From Pirellulales bacterium (GTDB lineage Bacteria > Planctomycetota > Planctomycetia > Pirellulales > PALSA-1355), in assembly GCA_022844125.1 (NCBI GenBank), contig JALHMI010000005.1:1-64000 (forward strand): a DNA stretch of 64,000 nucleotides. The letters run 5' to 3'. Numbering within the stretch: position 1 is the first letter of the stretch; every line of letters starts with the position of its first letter. Of this stretch, positions 18,430-27,632 are shown in pieces. A program made the translations under genes and the position numbers. The notes under the pieces are model-generated. The model ran no database searches, had not been told where the DNA came from, and saw only the letters and a list, made by a program, of their open reading frames with translations.

Positions 18430-20091
18430 ATGGCCATCGCTCGCTTGCGAGTCACAAGCTTCGTCGTCCTGACGCTTCTGTCGCTTCTGTGGTCCGCAGC
18501 GGCGCTCGCTTCCCACCAGGAAGTGATGATCCCCATGCGCGACGGCGTGAAGCTGGCCACGAACATCTTCCTGCCCGAGGGCGAAGGCCCCTTCCCCGTG
18601 GTCCTCTCGCGCACACCGTACAACAAAGGCCCCGCCGAGAAGCGTGAGCAAGCGGAGAAGCAGTACACCGAGCGCGGTTATGCGCGCGTGGTGCAGGATT
18701 GCCGCGGCCGCTTCGCCAGCGAGGGTGAGTACCGCGCGTTCATCGACGATATGAACGACGGCTACGACACGCTCGAGTGGATCTCGAAGCAACCCTGGTG
18801 CACGGGCAAGATCGGTATGGTCGGCGGCTCGGCCCTGGGCATCACCGCCAATCACGCCGCCATGAGCGGCCATCCGGCGCTCAAATGTAACATCGTGATC
18901 GTGGGGCACGGCAGCTCGTACCATAACTCGGGCTATCCCGGCGGCGTGTTCCTGCTGAACCTGAACGAAGAGTGGCTCCGCAAGCAGGGCGTCCCGCCGG
19001 CCGACGTGCCGCGGCCCATCCATCGGGTCTACGACGACTCGTTCCGCAAACTGGACATCGCCCACTATTACGACAAGATCACGGTGCCCACGATCAACAT
19101 CGGCGGCTGGTACGACATCTTCAGCCAGGGGAACATCGACTGCTTCGAGGGGCTCGAATATCGCGGCGCCGAAGGCGCTCGCGGAAACCAGATGCTCGTG
19201 ATGGGCGCCTTCGGCCATGGACTGCTGCGCGGCGACCTGAAGTATCCGAAAGACTCAGGTCCGGGCAACCTGGACGTCCAGTTCCGCTGGTTCGACCGCT
19301 GGCTGAAGGGGGATGCGAACGGTGTCGAAACCGAGCCGGCCGTCCGCTACTACCTGATGGGCGATACGTTCGATGAGCAGGCCCCCGGCAACGAATGGCG
19401 CACGGCCGATGCCTGGCCGCCCCAGAGCGAATTGACCTCCTACTACCTTCACTCTGGCGGCAAGCTCTCGACGGATAAGCCTGCCGAGAATGCCAGCGCC
19501 GCCGAGGCGTCGGACACATTCACCTACGACCCCAAGAACCCCGTGCCGACCGTCGGCGGCAACAACCTGATGTTGCCGCTCGGCCCGATGGATCAGCGTG
19601 AAGTGAGCAGCCGGCCCGACGTGCTAAAATACGAAACGGCCCCGCTCGAACATCCGGTCGAAGTCGTCGGCCGGATCGCGACCGAGTTGTTCGTCAGCAC
19701 TGACGCCGATGACACCGACTTCGTGGTGAAGCTAATCGACGTCTACCCCAACGGCTACGAAGCCCTCGTGCTCGATCAACCCATGCGGCTTCGCTTTCGC
19801 GACGGCTTCAACCGGATGGTGAAAGCCAAGCCAGGTGAAGTCTACCCGATCAAGGTCGACCTGTGGTCCACCGCACTCGTGTTCAACAAGGGACATAAGA
19901 TCGCGATTCACGTCAGCAGCAGCAACGCCCCTCGCTTCGAGCCGCACTCGAACACGTGGGAACCGGTGAAGAGCATCGATCAAGCCGTCTCCGCGCAAAA
20001 CACCGTGCATCACACGGCCGCCCAACCGTCGAGATTGGTGCTCCCCGTGACGAAAGTCTACTCGGGCGAACAGGCGGCCGCGTCGAACTGA
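18430..20091 (+). CDS. CocE/NonD family hydrolase (X-Pro dipeptidyl-peptidase S15-like)
   Basis: The product is 553 residues with a signal peptide (residues 1-27). The alpha/beta-hydrolase core begins IPMRDGVKLATNIFLP. The nucleophile is Ser134 in MVGGSALG, with the acid in GGWYDIFSQGN and the histidine in GAFGHGLL. The C-terminal third is the jelly-roll domain typical of CocE/S15 enzymes. Such enzymes cleave acyl esters or Xaa-Pro peptides. A peptidase or glutaryl-acylase role cannot be separated by sequence. The stop codon overlaps the next gene's ATG (TGATG), so the two are translationally coupled. Confidence 0.9.
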   Translation: MAIARLRVTSFVVLTLLSLLWSAAALASHQEVMIPMRDGVKLATNIFLPEGEGPFPVVLSRTPYNKGPAEKREQAEKQYTERGYARVVQDCRGRFASEGEYRAFIDDMNDGYDTLEWISKQPWCTGKIGMVGGSALGITANHAAMSGHPALKCNIVIVGHGSSYHNSGYPGGVFLLNLNEEWLRKQGVPPADVPRPIHRVYDDSFRKLDIAHYYDKITVPTINIGGWYDIFSQGNIDCFEGLEYRGAEGARGNQMLVMGAFGHGLLRGDLKYPKDSGPGNLDVQFRWFDRWLKGDANGVETEPAVRYYLMGDTFDEQAPGNEWRTADAWPPQSELTSYYLHSGGKLSTDKPAENASAAEASDTFTYDPKNPVPTVGGNNLMLPLGPMDQREVSSRPDVLKYETAPLEHPVEVVGRIATELFVSTDADDTDFVVKLIDVYPNGYEALVLDQPMRLRFRDGFNRMVKAKPGEVYPIKVDLWSTALVFNKGHKIAIHVSSSNAPRFEPHSNTWEPVKSIDQAVSAQNTVHHTAAQPSRLVLPVTKVYSGEQAAASN

Positions 20092-20870
20092 TGTGTACGC
20101 TTACGATCATCTCGACAGGCGAAGCCGATTCGCGCGGCGTGCGCATCGTATGCAATCGCGATGAGTCGCGCCTGCGGCCCGCTGCTAAGCCGCCCGAGCT
20201 GCGCACGTGTGATAAGCGTCAAGCCCTGATGCCGGTCGATCCGCTTTCCGACGGCACCTGGATTGGCGTCAGCGATGCGGGCGTGGCCGCCGTGCTGATG
20301 AACGTCTACATCGCACAGACCGAAAAAGAGATCGAGATCCTCCCAAGAACTCGGCCGCTCATCAGCCGGGGCACGATCATTCCGCACGTCCTGGCCGCCA
20401 GCGACCTGGCCGATGCAATCGAACGATTCAAAACCCTCAACCCGCGCGACTTCGAGCCCTTCCGCCTGATCCTGGTCGATCGCACGCACTGGCTGGAGAT
20501 CGTCTGGGCGGCCGAGCAGCTTTCGATCGATCCGGTCAAACCGCTGGACGAACCGCTGTTCTTCACCTCCTCCGGCCTGGGCGACGACATCGTCGCCAGG
20601 CCCCGGCGGCAGCTTTTCGACGAGATGTTTCAACCCAGTTCCGTACTTCCCGCCGCCGATCTCACCGCCGCGCAAGATGCCTTCCACCGACACTTCTGGC
20701 CCCGGCGAGAGTTCGCCAGCGTCTGGATGACGCGGCCCGAGGCGCGCACTCAGAGCATCACGTGGTGCGAACTGACAGTGAATGAAGTGACCATGCGCTA
20801 CGCCGCCCGCGATTGGGGCGATCGGCTGGAGGTGGGCGAGCCACTCAGACTTCCGATTCAAACCGGCTGA
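20091..20870 (+). CDS. NRDE family (TANGO2-like) protein
   Basis: The product is 259 residues from ATG 20091, which overlaps the hydrolase stop by one base. The protein starts MCTLTII with Cys2, and the defining NRDE motif is at residues 22-25 (VCNRDESR). GTWIGVSDAGVAAVLMNV follows, as in the family. The fold is Ntn-hydrolase-like with Cys2 as candidate nucleophile. In eukaryotes TANGO2 is linked to heme and lipid handling. The bacterial function is unknown. No signal peptide is visible, so it should be cytoplasmic, unlike its coupled partner. Confidence 0.88.
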   Translation: MCTLTIISTGEADSRGVRIVCNRDESRLRPAAKPPELRTCDKRQALMPVDPLSDGTWIGVSDAGVAAVLMNVYIAQTEKEIEILPRTRPLISRGTIIPHVLAASDLADAIERFKTLNPRDFEPFRLILVDRTHWLEIVWAAEQLSIDPVKPLDEPLFFTSSGLGDDIVARPRRQLFDEMFQPSSVLPAADLTAAQDAFHRHFWPRREFASVWMTRPEARTQSITWCELTVNEVTMRYAARDWGDRLEVGEPLRLPIQTG

Positions 20871-20896
20871 TCCGTTAACTTTCTATTGTCAGGCTG

Positions 20897-20960
20897 ATGG
20901 GTGGCACAGGTGATGGGTGGCACAGGTGATGGGTGGCACAGGTGATGGGTGGCACAGGTG
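20897..20960 (+). repeat. Four perfect tandem copies of a 16-bp unit
   Basis: ATGGGTGGCACAGGTG repeats exactly at 20897, 20913, 20929 and 20945. The last copy merges into the left tip of the adjacent palindromic element, whose foot is GGTGGCACAGGTG. This looks like local amplification of the element's tip. Confidence 0.92.
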
Positions 20961-21120
20961 GCCGCGCCAGCGGCGCACCTGTGCAAGGGTTGATGGTGAA
21001 CTCAATTGCAGAAGGATGCCGTCGGCCCTCCTCTATTTCGGCCAATAGGCAGTGTGGGCTCAGCACTGTGAGCAATTTAGCCGAGCACAGGTGAGCCGCT
21101 GGCGCGGCCACCTGTGCCAC
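20948..21120. repeat. BIME-like element, CACAGGTG family (copy 2)
   Basis: Left arm 20948-20984 and right arm 21085-21120 are inverted copies with about two mismatches in 36. Each arm folds on itself: CACAGGTG-GCCGC...GCGGC-CACCTGTG. About 100 bases of unrelated DNA lie between them. With the tandem units it accounts for most of the 342-base gap (20871-21212). Confidence 0.8.
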
Positions 21121-21212
21121 ACAGTAAAGTCGTCGCTGCCAACTCATTGAATGCACCGTTGTCTCTCCCCTCCCCTTGCATGCTTCCTGGCCACGGGCGA
21201 TAAGTATCCAGC

Positions 21213-22814
21213 ATGTCGCACACGTCCGATTACGTCATCGCCATCGACCTGGGAAGTAGCGGGCCCAAGGTCTCGCTCGTCAGCGATCAGGGGCAGCCTG
21301 TCGCCAGCACGAGTCGCCGGATTGCCACCATCAACACGCCTGATGGCGGCGGCGAGCAGGATCCCGAAGATTGGTGGCGCAGCGTGCGCGATTGCGTCCG
21401 CGAGCTGGTGGCCAGCGCCGGCATCCCCCGCGAGCGGATCGTGGCGATTAGCTGCGCCACGCAGTGGTCTGTCACCGTGCCGGTCGATCGCAACGGCCGG
21501 CACCTGATGAACGCGATCCACTGGAGCGATTCGCGCGGCGGACCGTACTCGCGGGCCATCACCGACGGCTGGATCAAAGTGGCCGGTTATGGACTTACCC
21601 GTATGCTCCGCTGGGTGAAGATCACTGGCGGCGTGCCGGCGCATTCGGGCGCCGACGCCCTTTCGCACATGCTGTACATCAAGCATGCCCGGCCGGATGT
21701 CTACCGCGAGACGGCCGCGCTGCTCGAACCGATGGACTACATCAACCTGCGGCTCACCGGGCGCACCGCGGCCACCTATGCCACGGTCTTTCCCTACCTA
21801 CTCACCGACAATCGCGACAGCTCGCATATCGCTTACGACGACGGTCTGATTCGCTGGGCGGGTCTCGATCGCAGTAAGCTGCCGGACCTGGTTCCGCAAG
21901 GGACCGTGCTCGGCACGATCCTGCCCGCGATCGCTGCCGACTGGGATCTTGCTCCCGGCACGCAGGTCATCGCCGGGACGCCCGACAGCCAGGCCGCGGC
22001 GCTCGGCTCGGGCGCGGTGCGCGACTACGAGGGGCACATCTGCCTGGGCACCACGGCCTGGCTAAGCTGCCACGTGCCGTTCAAGCGGACGAATATTTTG
22101 AACTACCTGGCCACGATGCCTTCGGCCTTGCTGGGGCGCAACATGGTCATGGCCGAGCAAGGCGCTGCCGGCAAATGCTTGCAGACGTTCGTCGAACGCT
22201 GGCTGTGCGCGCAGGACGAACTCAGTGATGCGGGCTCGCCGGCCGATGTTTACGAACGGATTGAACGACTCGTGTCGCGCGTGCCGGCTGGCAGCGATGG
22301 GCTGTTGTTCTTACCCTGGCTCAACGGCGCCGGCCCGCCGAGCGGCGAAAGCGAAATCCGCGGCGGCTTCCTGAATCAATCGCTCAGCACCGGCCGGGCC
22401 GAAGCCGCCCGGGCGGTCATGGAAGGAGTCGCCATGAACCTCGGCTGGCTGCGTGTCGCCGTCGAGCGGTTTATTCGGCGGCCGTTCGACGGTTTGAACT
22501 TTATTGGCGGTGGTGCGCGCAGCGATACCTGGTCGCAGATCATGGCGGATGTCGTGAATTGCCCGATTCGCCGGATGGCCGAGCCCGAGATGGCGATTTC
22601 ACGCGGCGCGGCGATGGTGGCCTGGCGTGCGCTGGGGCGCACGAGCGGCGACGACCTGGGCCAGCTTGCGCGTGTGGAGCGAGTTTTTCACCCCGACCCG
22701 GCCAATGCCCGCGTGTACCAAGCTCTATTCGCCGAGTGGCTCAGTAGTTATAAAGCCAACAGAGGCATGTTCCGCCGGCTCAACCGCCGCCAGACCGCAC
22801 GCTCTTCTCGATAG
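21213..22814 (+). CDS. FGGY family carbohydrate kinase (xylulokinase-like)
   Basis: The product is 533 residues, near the family norm of about 500. The N-terminal phosphate-1 loop is YVIAIDLGSSGPKVSLVSD. The substrate-side SCATQWSVTVPVDRNG and HWSDSRGG and the C-terminal ATPase signature around FIGGGARSDTWSQIMADV are all conserved. It phosphorylates a sugar or polyol with ATP in the cytoplasm. The substrate is not predictable by eye. It is followed after 23 bases by a PLP-dependent lyase-like gene on the same strand, so the two probably form an operon acting on one pathway. Confidence 0.88.
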   Translation: MSHTSDYVIAIDLGSSGPKVSLVSDQGQPVASTSRRIATINTPDGGGEQDPEDWWRSVRDCVRELVASAGIPRERIVAISCATQWSVTVPVDRNGRHLMNAIHWSDSRGGPYSRAITDGWIKVAGYGLTRMLRWVKITGGVPAHSGADALSHMLYIKHARPDVYRETAALLEPMDYINLRLTGRTAATYATVFPYLLTDNRDSSHIAYDDGLIRWAGLDRSKLPDLVPQGTVLGTILPAIAADWDLAPGTQVIAGTPDSQAAALGSGAVRDYEGHICLGTTAWLSCHVPFKRTNILNYLATMPSALLGRNMVMAEQGAAGKCLQTFVERWLCAQDELSDAGSPADVYERIERLVSRVPAGSDGLLFLPWLNGAGPPSGESEIRGGFLNQSLSTGRAEAARAVMEGVAMNLGWLRVAVERFIRRPFDGLNFIGGGARSDTWSQIMADVVNCPIRRMAEPEMAISRGAAMVAWRALGRTSGDDLGQLARVERVFHPDPANARVYQALFAEWLSSYKANRGMFRRLNRRQTARSSR

Positions 22815-22837
22815 CTCTTCATTCCGGGAGACTTCCT

Positions 22838-24262
22838 GTGTCCGCTGATTCTGAGATGGACGTCCTGGGTTCGCTCGACGCGATGATGCATCCCTATCGC
22901 GAGAAGTATCAAACCTTCTCCGAGATTCCGCAGCAGGGAGTGCCCCGCGACCAGGTCCTCAAGCAGATGGAAGAACTCCAGCAGACCGAACGCGACCGCT
23001 GGAAAGAGGGCTTCGCTTCGGGCTCGGTCTACAATGGCGACGACGAGCACATCGCCTTCGTCAATAAGGTCTACAACCTGCAGTCGCAGGTCAATCAGTT
23101 GCACACCGATCTCTGGCCGAGCGCCGCGAAGTTCGAAGCCGAGATCGTGGCCATGACCGCCAACATGCTCGGCGCCGAAAAGGCTGGCGCACCGGTCGGC
23201 ACCGAGAACGGCATCTGCGGCTCGGTCACCAGCGGCGGGTCGGAAAGCATCCTGCTGGCGATGAAGACGCATCGCGACTACTTCCGCGAGAAGCGGGGTA
23301 TCACGGCGCCGGAAATGGTCGCGCCGATCTCCGCCCACGCGGCGTTCCACAAAGCGGCCCAGTATTTCAACATCAAGATCAACGTCACGCCGCTCGATGA
23401 GAACTTCCGCGCCAATGTGGCCGCGATGCGGGCAGCGATTACCCCGAATACGATCGCGCTCGTGGCCTCGGCCGTGAACTTCCCCTACGGCACAATCGAC
23501 CCGATCGACGAGATCGGCGCCCTGGCTGAAGAGCACAAGATCAACCTGCACGTCGACGGCTGCCTCGGCGGCTACCTGCTTCCCTGGGCTGAAAAGCTCG
23601 GCGCTCCCGTCCCGCCGTTCGACTTCCGCGTGCCGGGCGTCAGCTCGATGTCCTGCGACACGCACAAATACGGCTACGCCCCCAAGGGCACCTCGGTCGT
23701 GCTCTACCGCGGCCAGGAGCTGCGCCAGCATCAGTACTTCACGCTCGCCGATTGGCCGGGCGGTTTGTACTACTCGCCGACCTTCTCGGGCAGCCGCCCC
23801 GGCGGACTGAGCGCCGCCTGCTGGGCCTCGCTCGTTTCCGTGGGCGAAACCGGCTACCTGAAGGCGACGGGTTCGATCCTCGACGCCGTCAAGAAGATGC
23901 ACGAAGGCCTCCTCACGATCCCGGGCCTAAAGATTCTCGGCCAGCCGATCGGTCCGTTCGCGTTCGGCTCGGACGAGGTGAACATCTACCAGGTGATGGA
24001 TCAACTCTCAGCCCGCGGTTGGGCGCTGACTGGGCTGCTCAACCCGGCGGCGATTCACGTCAGCCCGACGCTCCGCTGGGCGCAGCCGGGCGTGGCCGAA
24101 CGTTTCGTCGCGCACGTCCGCGAAAGCGTCGAGTACGTTCGCGAGAATCCCGACCTCGAAGGCGGCATGGCTCCGATCTACGGCATGGCCGCGGCAATTC
24201 CCGACCGCAGCTTCGTCCACGAGATGTTGCGCCAGGTAATGGACGTGTACTACCGGCTGTAG
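22838..24262 (+). CDS. PLP-dependent decarboxylase/lyase, sphingosine-1-phosphate lyase-like
   Basis: The product is 474 residues. It starts at GTG 22838 with GGGAG eight bases upstream. It is a fold-type I PLP enzyme: SVTSGGSESILLA binds cofactor phosphate, Asp240 in NLHVDGCLGGY contacts the pyridine nitrogen, and Lys277 in CDTHKYGYAPKG is the Schiff-base lysine. The motif order matches group II decarboxylases and most closely the sphingosine-phosphate/dihydrosphingosine-phosphate lyase branch. Unlike eukaryotic lyases it has no N-terminal membrane anchor. Coupling to a sugar kinase suggests cleavage of a phosphorylated amino-polyol or similar compound, but this is inference. Confidence 0.85.
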   Translation: MSADSEMDVLGSLDAMMHPYREKYQTFSEIPQQGVPRDQVLKQMEELQQTERDRWKEGFASGSVYNGDDEHIAFVNKVYNLQSQVNQLHTDLWPSAAKFEAEIVAMTANMLGAEKAGAPVGTENGICGSVTSGGSESILLAMKTHRDYFREKRGITAPEMVAPISAHAAFHKAAQYFNIKINVTPLDENFRANVAAMRAAITPNTIALVASAVNFPYGTIDPIDEIGALAEEHKINLHVDGCLGGYLLPWAEKLGAPVPPFDFRVPGVSSMSCDTHKYGYAPKGTSVVLYRGQELRQHQYFTLADWPGGLYYSPTFSGSRPGGLSAACWASLVSVGETGYLKATGSILDAVKKMHEGLLTIPGLKILGQPIGPFAFGSDEVNIYQVMDQLSARGWALTGLLNPAAIHVSPTLRWAQPGVAERFVAHVRESVEYVRENPDLEGGMAPIYGMAAAIPDRSFVHEMLRQVMDVYYRL

Positions 24263-24285
24263 AGAACCTGCCAAGCAGAAAGAGT

Positions 24286-24440
24286 CTTGGGTAGCCCTGA
24301 CAACTCGCTTGTCAGGGTGCCTCCGGCACCGGAGGGATCAGGTAGCACGCTACCCAAGAATGCGGCCGCCAACTTGCGCGACGCGAGTCTTGAACCCTCT
24401 TGTTGCAAGCAACACCGACAACAGAGTTGTCGCTGCCCCC
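24286..24440 (+). repeat. BIME-like element, GACAAC family (copy 2)
   Basis: The left hairpin is CCTGACAA-ctcgc-TTGTCAGG (24296-24316) and the right hairpin CGACAAC-aga-GTTGTCG (24416-24432), followed by CTGCCCCC. An extra inverted pair CTTGGGTAGC (24286-24295) / GCTACCCAAG (24349-24358) and a small CCTCCGG-ca-CCGGAGG stem lie inside. It shares ACCGGAGGGATCAGG and TGAACCCTCTTG with the copy at 30211. Confidence 0.75.
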
Positions 24441-24460
24441 CGGCCCGCACGAAAGACAAC

Positions 24461-25795
24461 CTACACCAGCTCCGCCACCGGGTCGTGCTCCACCAGATAT
24501 TGCGGGCGGCCGGTCGCGTCCTGAATCGTGGTGGATGACGTGTCGATGCCCAGGTTGTGGTAGAGCGTCGCCACGACTTCCTGGACGTATACCGGGCGGC
24601 TGTTGGCGTAAGCCCCCAACCGATCCGTCGTGCCGATGGCCTGGCCGGTTTTCATGCCGCCGCCTGCCAAGATTGCACAGCTCACTTGCGGCCAGTGGTC
24701 GCGGCCGGCTTCCTTGTTGATCCTCGGCGTGCGGCCGAACTCGCCCCAGGCGATCACCGTCACGTCGTCCAGCATTCCGCGGGCTTCGAGGTCTTCGACC
24801 AAGGCGCTAAAGCCCTGATCGAGCTTGCCGCCGTGATCGCGCACGAGGTCGAAGTTCGCGCCGTGGCTGTCCCAGCGGCCATAGGTCGTGGTCACGCAGC
24901 GCACGCCGGCTTCGACCAGTCGCCGCGCCATCAGCAGGTGCTCGTTGTCGGTGTTTGCGCCGTCATAGGTATAGTTGAACGGCTTGCCCGTGCCGTACCG
25001 CTCGCGAATCTTGGGGTCTTCCTTGCTCAGGTCGAGCGCTTCGAGCAGCTTGCTCGAAGTGAGTACGTCGAACGCCCGGTCGGTAAACGAATCGAACGCG
25101 TCCGTCCGTCCCTTCTCATCAACGATCCGCCGGAAGCCGTCGAAGCTGGCCCGCAGGGCTTTGCGATCTTCGAGCCGCTCAAACGTAATATCGTTCAGCC
25201 GCATGTTCGCCATCCCGGGCCCATCGGGCAGGAACGGCACATACGAAGGGCCGAGGTAGCCGGGCGTGCCGGGATCTTTCCAGACGCCCAGGTTTGCCAG
25301 ACCCACGAACGGTGGGACCGAGCGATCGACCGGGCCGCGTAGTTTCGAGATTGCCGAGCCGAGGCAGGGCCGGCCGCCGAGCGTTTGCAGGCTTTCGCGC
25401 GTCCAGCCGGTGTTGCACTGGTACGGTTCGTGGCGATCGACCGCGCCGACCACCGAGCGGATCACGGCGCAGCGGTCCATGATGCTGGCGATTCGCGGGA
25501 AACACTCGCCAATCTGAATGCCGGCGACATTGGTCGGAATCGGCTTGAACTCGCCGCGAATCTCCGAGGGGGCCTCGGTTTTGATCTCCCACATATCCTG
25601 ATGCGGAGGTCCGCCGCCCAGGAAGATATGAATCACGGCTTTGTGGCTGCTGCTGCCGCTGGCGGCCTCCGCCCGCAGGATGTCGGCCAGATTGAGCGAC
25701 GCAGCGCCAAGTCCAAGGGCGCCGATCTTCAAGAATCCGCGCCGCGACAGGCGATCGCAGAACCCGTTTTGCTTGCGGCCAAGTAGCGTCAGCAT
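24461..25795 (-). CDS. DUF1501 family Tat-exported protein
   Basis: The product is 444 residues from ATG 25795, which has AAGGGG about ten bases upstream. The twin-arginine signal is LSRRGFLKIGALGLG. Conserved blocks are IHIFLGGGPPHQDMWEIK, GEFGRTPRINKEAGRDHWP and GGGMKTGQAIG. Those blocks assign DUF1501 with confidence, although the biochemical role is unknown. Unlike the copy at 8651 it has no DUF1549/DUF1553 partner. Its nearest neighbour is a divergent DUF1501 gene of the same length. Confidence 0.93.
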   Translation of the reverse strand: MLTLLGRKQNGFCDRLSRRGFLKIGALGLGAASLNLADILRAEAASGSSSHKAVIHIFLGGGPPHQDMWEIKTEAPSEIRGEFKPIPTNVAGIQIGECFPRIASIMDRCAVIRSVVGAVDRHEPYQCNTGWTRESLQTLGGRPCLGSAISKLRGPVDRSVPPFVGLANLGVWKDPGTPGYLGPSYVPFLPDGPGMANMRLNDITFERLEDRKALRASFDGFRRIVDEKGRTDAFDSFTDRAFDVLTSSKLLEALDLSKEDPKIRERYGTGKPFNYTYDGANTDNEHLLMARRLVEAGVRCVTTTYGRWDSHGANFDLVRDHGGKLDQGFSALVEDLEARGMLDDVTVIAWGEFGRTPRINKEAGRDHWPQVSCAILAGGGMKTGQAIGTTDRLGAYANSRPVYVQEVVATLYHNLGIDTSSTTIQDATGRPQYLVEHDPVAELV

Positions 25796-26070
25796 TCCAT
25801 ATCCCCTTGGGACTCGTAGGAACATCGCATCAATGCTCCTTGATGTTAACCCTTTGGCTCGCCGTTCGTCAATCAGCCGAGTCGGACCAGCGAACAGTTT
25901 TTGCACCGACCACTTCGTGCGTAACGCGAATGCTGAAAACCATTTGCACTTCTCCGCCGGCAGCTTTCACGCAGCCCGTTCTTGCGCTACAATGCAGGCC
26001 ACCGTTTCGGAAATGGTTCCTGGAACCGTTTTTGAGACCGACTCTTTGTTCAGCGTGGAGGACGGACCAC

Positions 26071-27408
26071 GTGCTGCCGATCTACGAGCGCCAGTATCAG
26101 GATGGTCGCATCTCGCGCCGGGTGTTATTGCAGGCCGGCGGCCTCGCCCTCGGCGGACTCACGCTCTCGGACCTGCTGCGCGAGCGCTCGCACGCTGCCC
26201 TGACGTCTCAACCCAAGCGCGATCCAGCGCAGCGCGAAACTGCCGTCATCCAGGTCTTCATGGGAGGCGGTCCCAGCCACATCGATCTCTACGACCTGAA
26301 ACCGAACGCCCCGGCCGAGATCCGCGGAGAGTTCCGCCCCATCAGCACCCGGCTTCCGGGCGTGCAGCTCGGCGAACTCATGCCACAACTCGCCGGAGTG
26401 ATGGATCGCGTCGCGCTCGTCAGGTCCGTCGCACACGGAAACGCCAGCCACCTGCCCGCCTCGCACTGGATGATGACGGGCTACGAACCGCCTCCGGCCA
26501 CGACCGGAAACATCAACCCCGCCTGTGGCGCGAACGTCGCCCGTGCGCGCGGACCGAACGCCCCCGGCATGCCGGCCTATGTGAGCATACCGCGCCGGCA
26601 GCTCCTGGGCGGCCCGGCCTACCACGGCGTCGCCTATAACCCGTTCACAACCGACAGCGATCCAGTCGAGAAAAACTTCGCGGTTCGCAACCTGCAGTTG
26701 CCCGCCGGCCTCGATGGCAGCCGACTACACGATCGCCAGACGCTGCTGGCTTCGTTCGATCGGATGCGGGCCGATCTCGACAATCGCGGCGACCTGGCCG
26801 GCACCGACCGCTTTGCCCGACAAGCGATGGAGATCATCACCAGCCCCAAGGCACAAGCCGCCTTCGACATCGCCCGCGAGGACGACGCCACACGCGAGCT
26901 GTACGGTCGCACCTCGGCGGGGCAGCGCTGCCTGCTCGCGCGCCGGCTGGTCGAAGCCGGCGTCACCTTCGTCACCGTGCTCTCGGGCGGCGAATGGGAT
27001 ACGCACACCAGCAACTTCGAGATCCTCCGGCGCGACGTCCCGCCGATCGATCGGGCGATCTCCGGGCTCGTCACCGATCTGTACCAGCGCGGTCTCGATC
27101 GGCAGGTGCTGGTGCTCGTCTACGGCGAGTTCGGCCGCACGCCAAAGATCAATCCGCAAGCCGGCCGCGATCACTGGCCCGGCGCGTTCTCGGTGCTCTT
27201 CTCCGGCGGAGGCATGCGCGTGGGCCAGGTGATCGGCGCGACGGACTCGCACGCCGCTTTCCCCACCAGCGATCCATTCACACCGGGCGACGTGCTTTCG
27301 ACGATGTACAACTTCCTCGGCATCAACCCGGCCCGCGAGTTCCGCGACCGCGCCGGTCGCCCGCTGCGCATCCTGCCCGAAGGCAAGCCGATCGCGGCTC
27401 TGGCATAG
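26071..27408 (+). CDS. DUF1501 family Tat-exported protein (divergent twin)
   Basis: The product is 445 residues. GTG 26071 is chosen because GGAGGAC sits upstream and the start leads directly to a Tat motif (ISRRVLLQAGGLALGG). The earlier in-frame ATG would add a non-conserved 88-residue extension. Family blocks present are VFMGGGPSHIDLYDLKP, YGEFGRTPKINPQAGRDHWP and GGGMRVGQVIGATD. It is divergent from the preceding DUF1501 gene across a 275-base promoter region (25796-26070). Confidence 0.92.
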   Translation: MLPIYERQYQDGRISRRVLLQAGGLALGGLTLSDLLRERSHAALTSQPKRDPAQRETAVIQVFMGGGPSHIDLYDLKPNAPAEIRGEFRPISTRLPGVQLGELMPQLAGVMDRVALVRSVAHGNASHLPASHWMMTGYEPPPATTGNINPACGANVARARGPNAPGMPAYVSIPRRQLLGGPAYHGVAYNPFTTDSDPVEKNFAVRNLQLPAGLDGSRLHDRQTLLASFDRMRADLDNRGDLAGTDRFARQAMEIITSPKAQAAFDIAREDDATRELYGRTSAGQRCLLARRLVEAGVTFVTVLSGGEWDTHTSNFEILRRDVPPIDRAISGLVTDLYQRGLDRQVLVLVYGEFGRTPKINPQAGRDHWPGAFSVLFSGGGMRVGQVIGATDSHAAFPTSDPFTPGDVLSTMYNFLGINPAREFRDRAGRPLRILPEGKPIAALA

Positions 27409-27632
27409 CGCCCCGAGGGTGCGTTTGCTATCGTTCCCGCCGCCAGCCTTTGCTAGCATCCAGCGCTGCCAGAATTGTTAAAGGCCACCCTGCGGCACTG
27501 CTGATTATTGAAAGGAAACGCAATTCTTATCGTCGTTCGACGTTCGATTTCCGAAGCCGACCGCGCGGGTGACTCAGCCACGCGGAACGCTCTCGTCTGG
27601 ATCACCACCCACGAACCTAGAACCTGACTCCG

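Noticed and set aside
20897-20960. Possible CRISPR array
   Set aside because: The 16-bp units are directly abutting with no spacers, and no cas gene is present.
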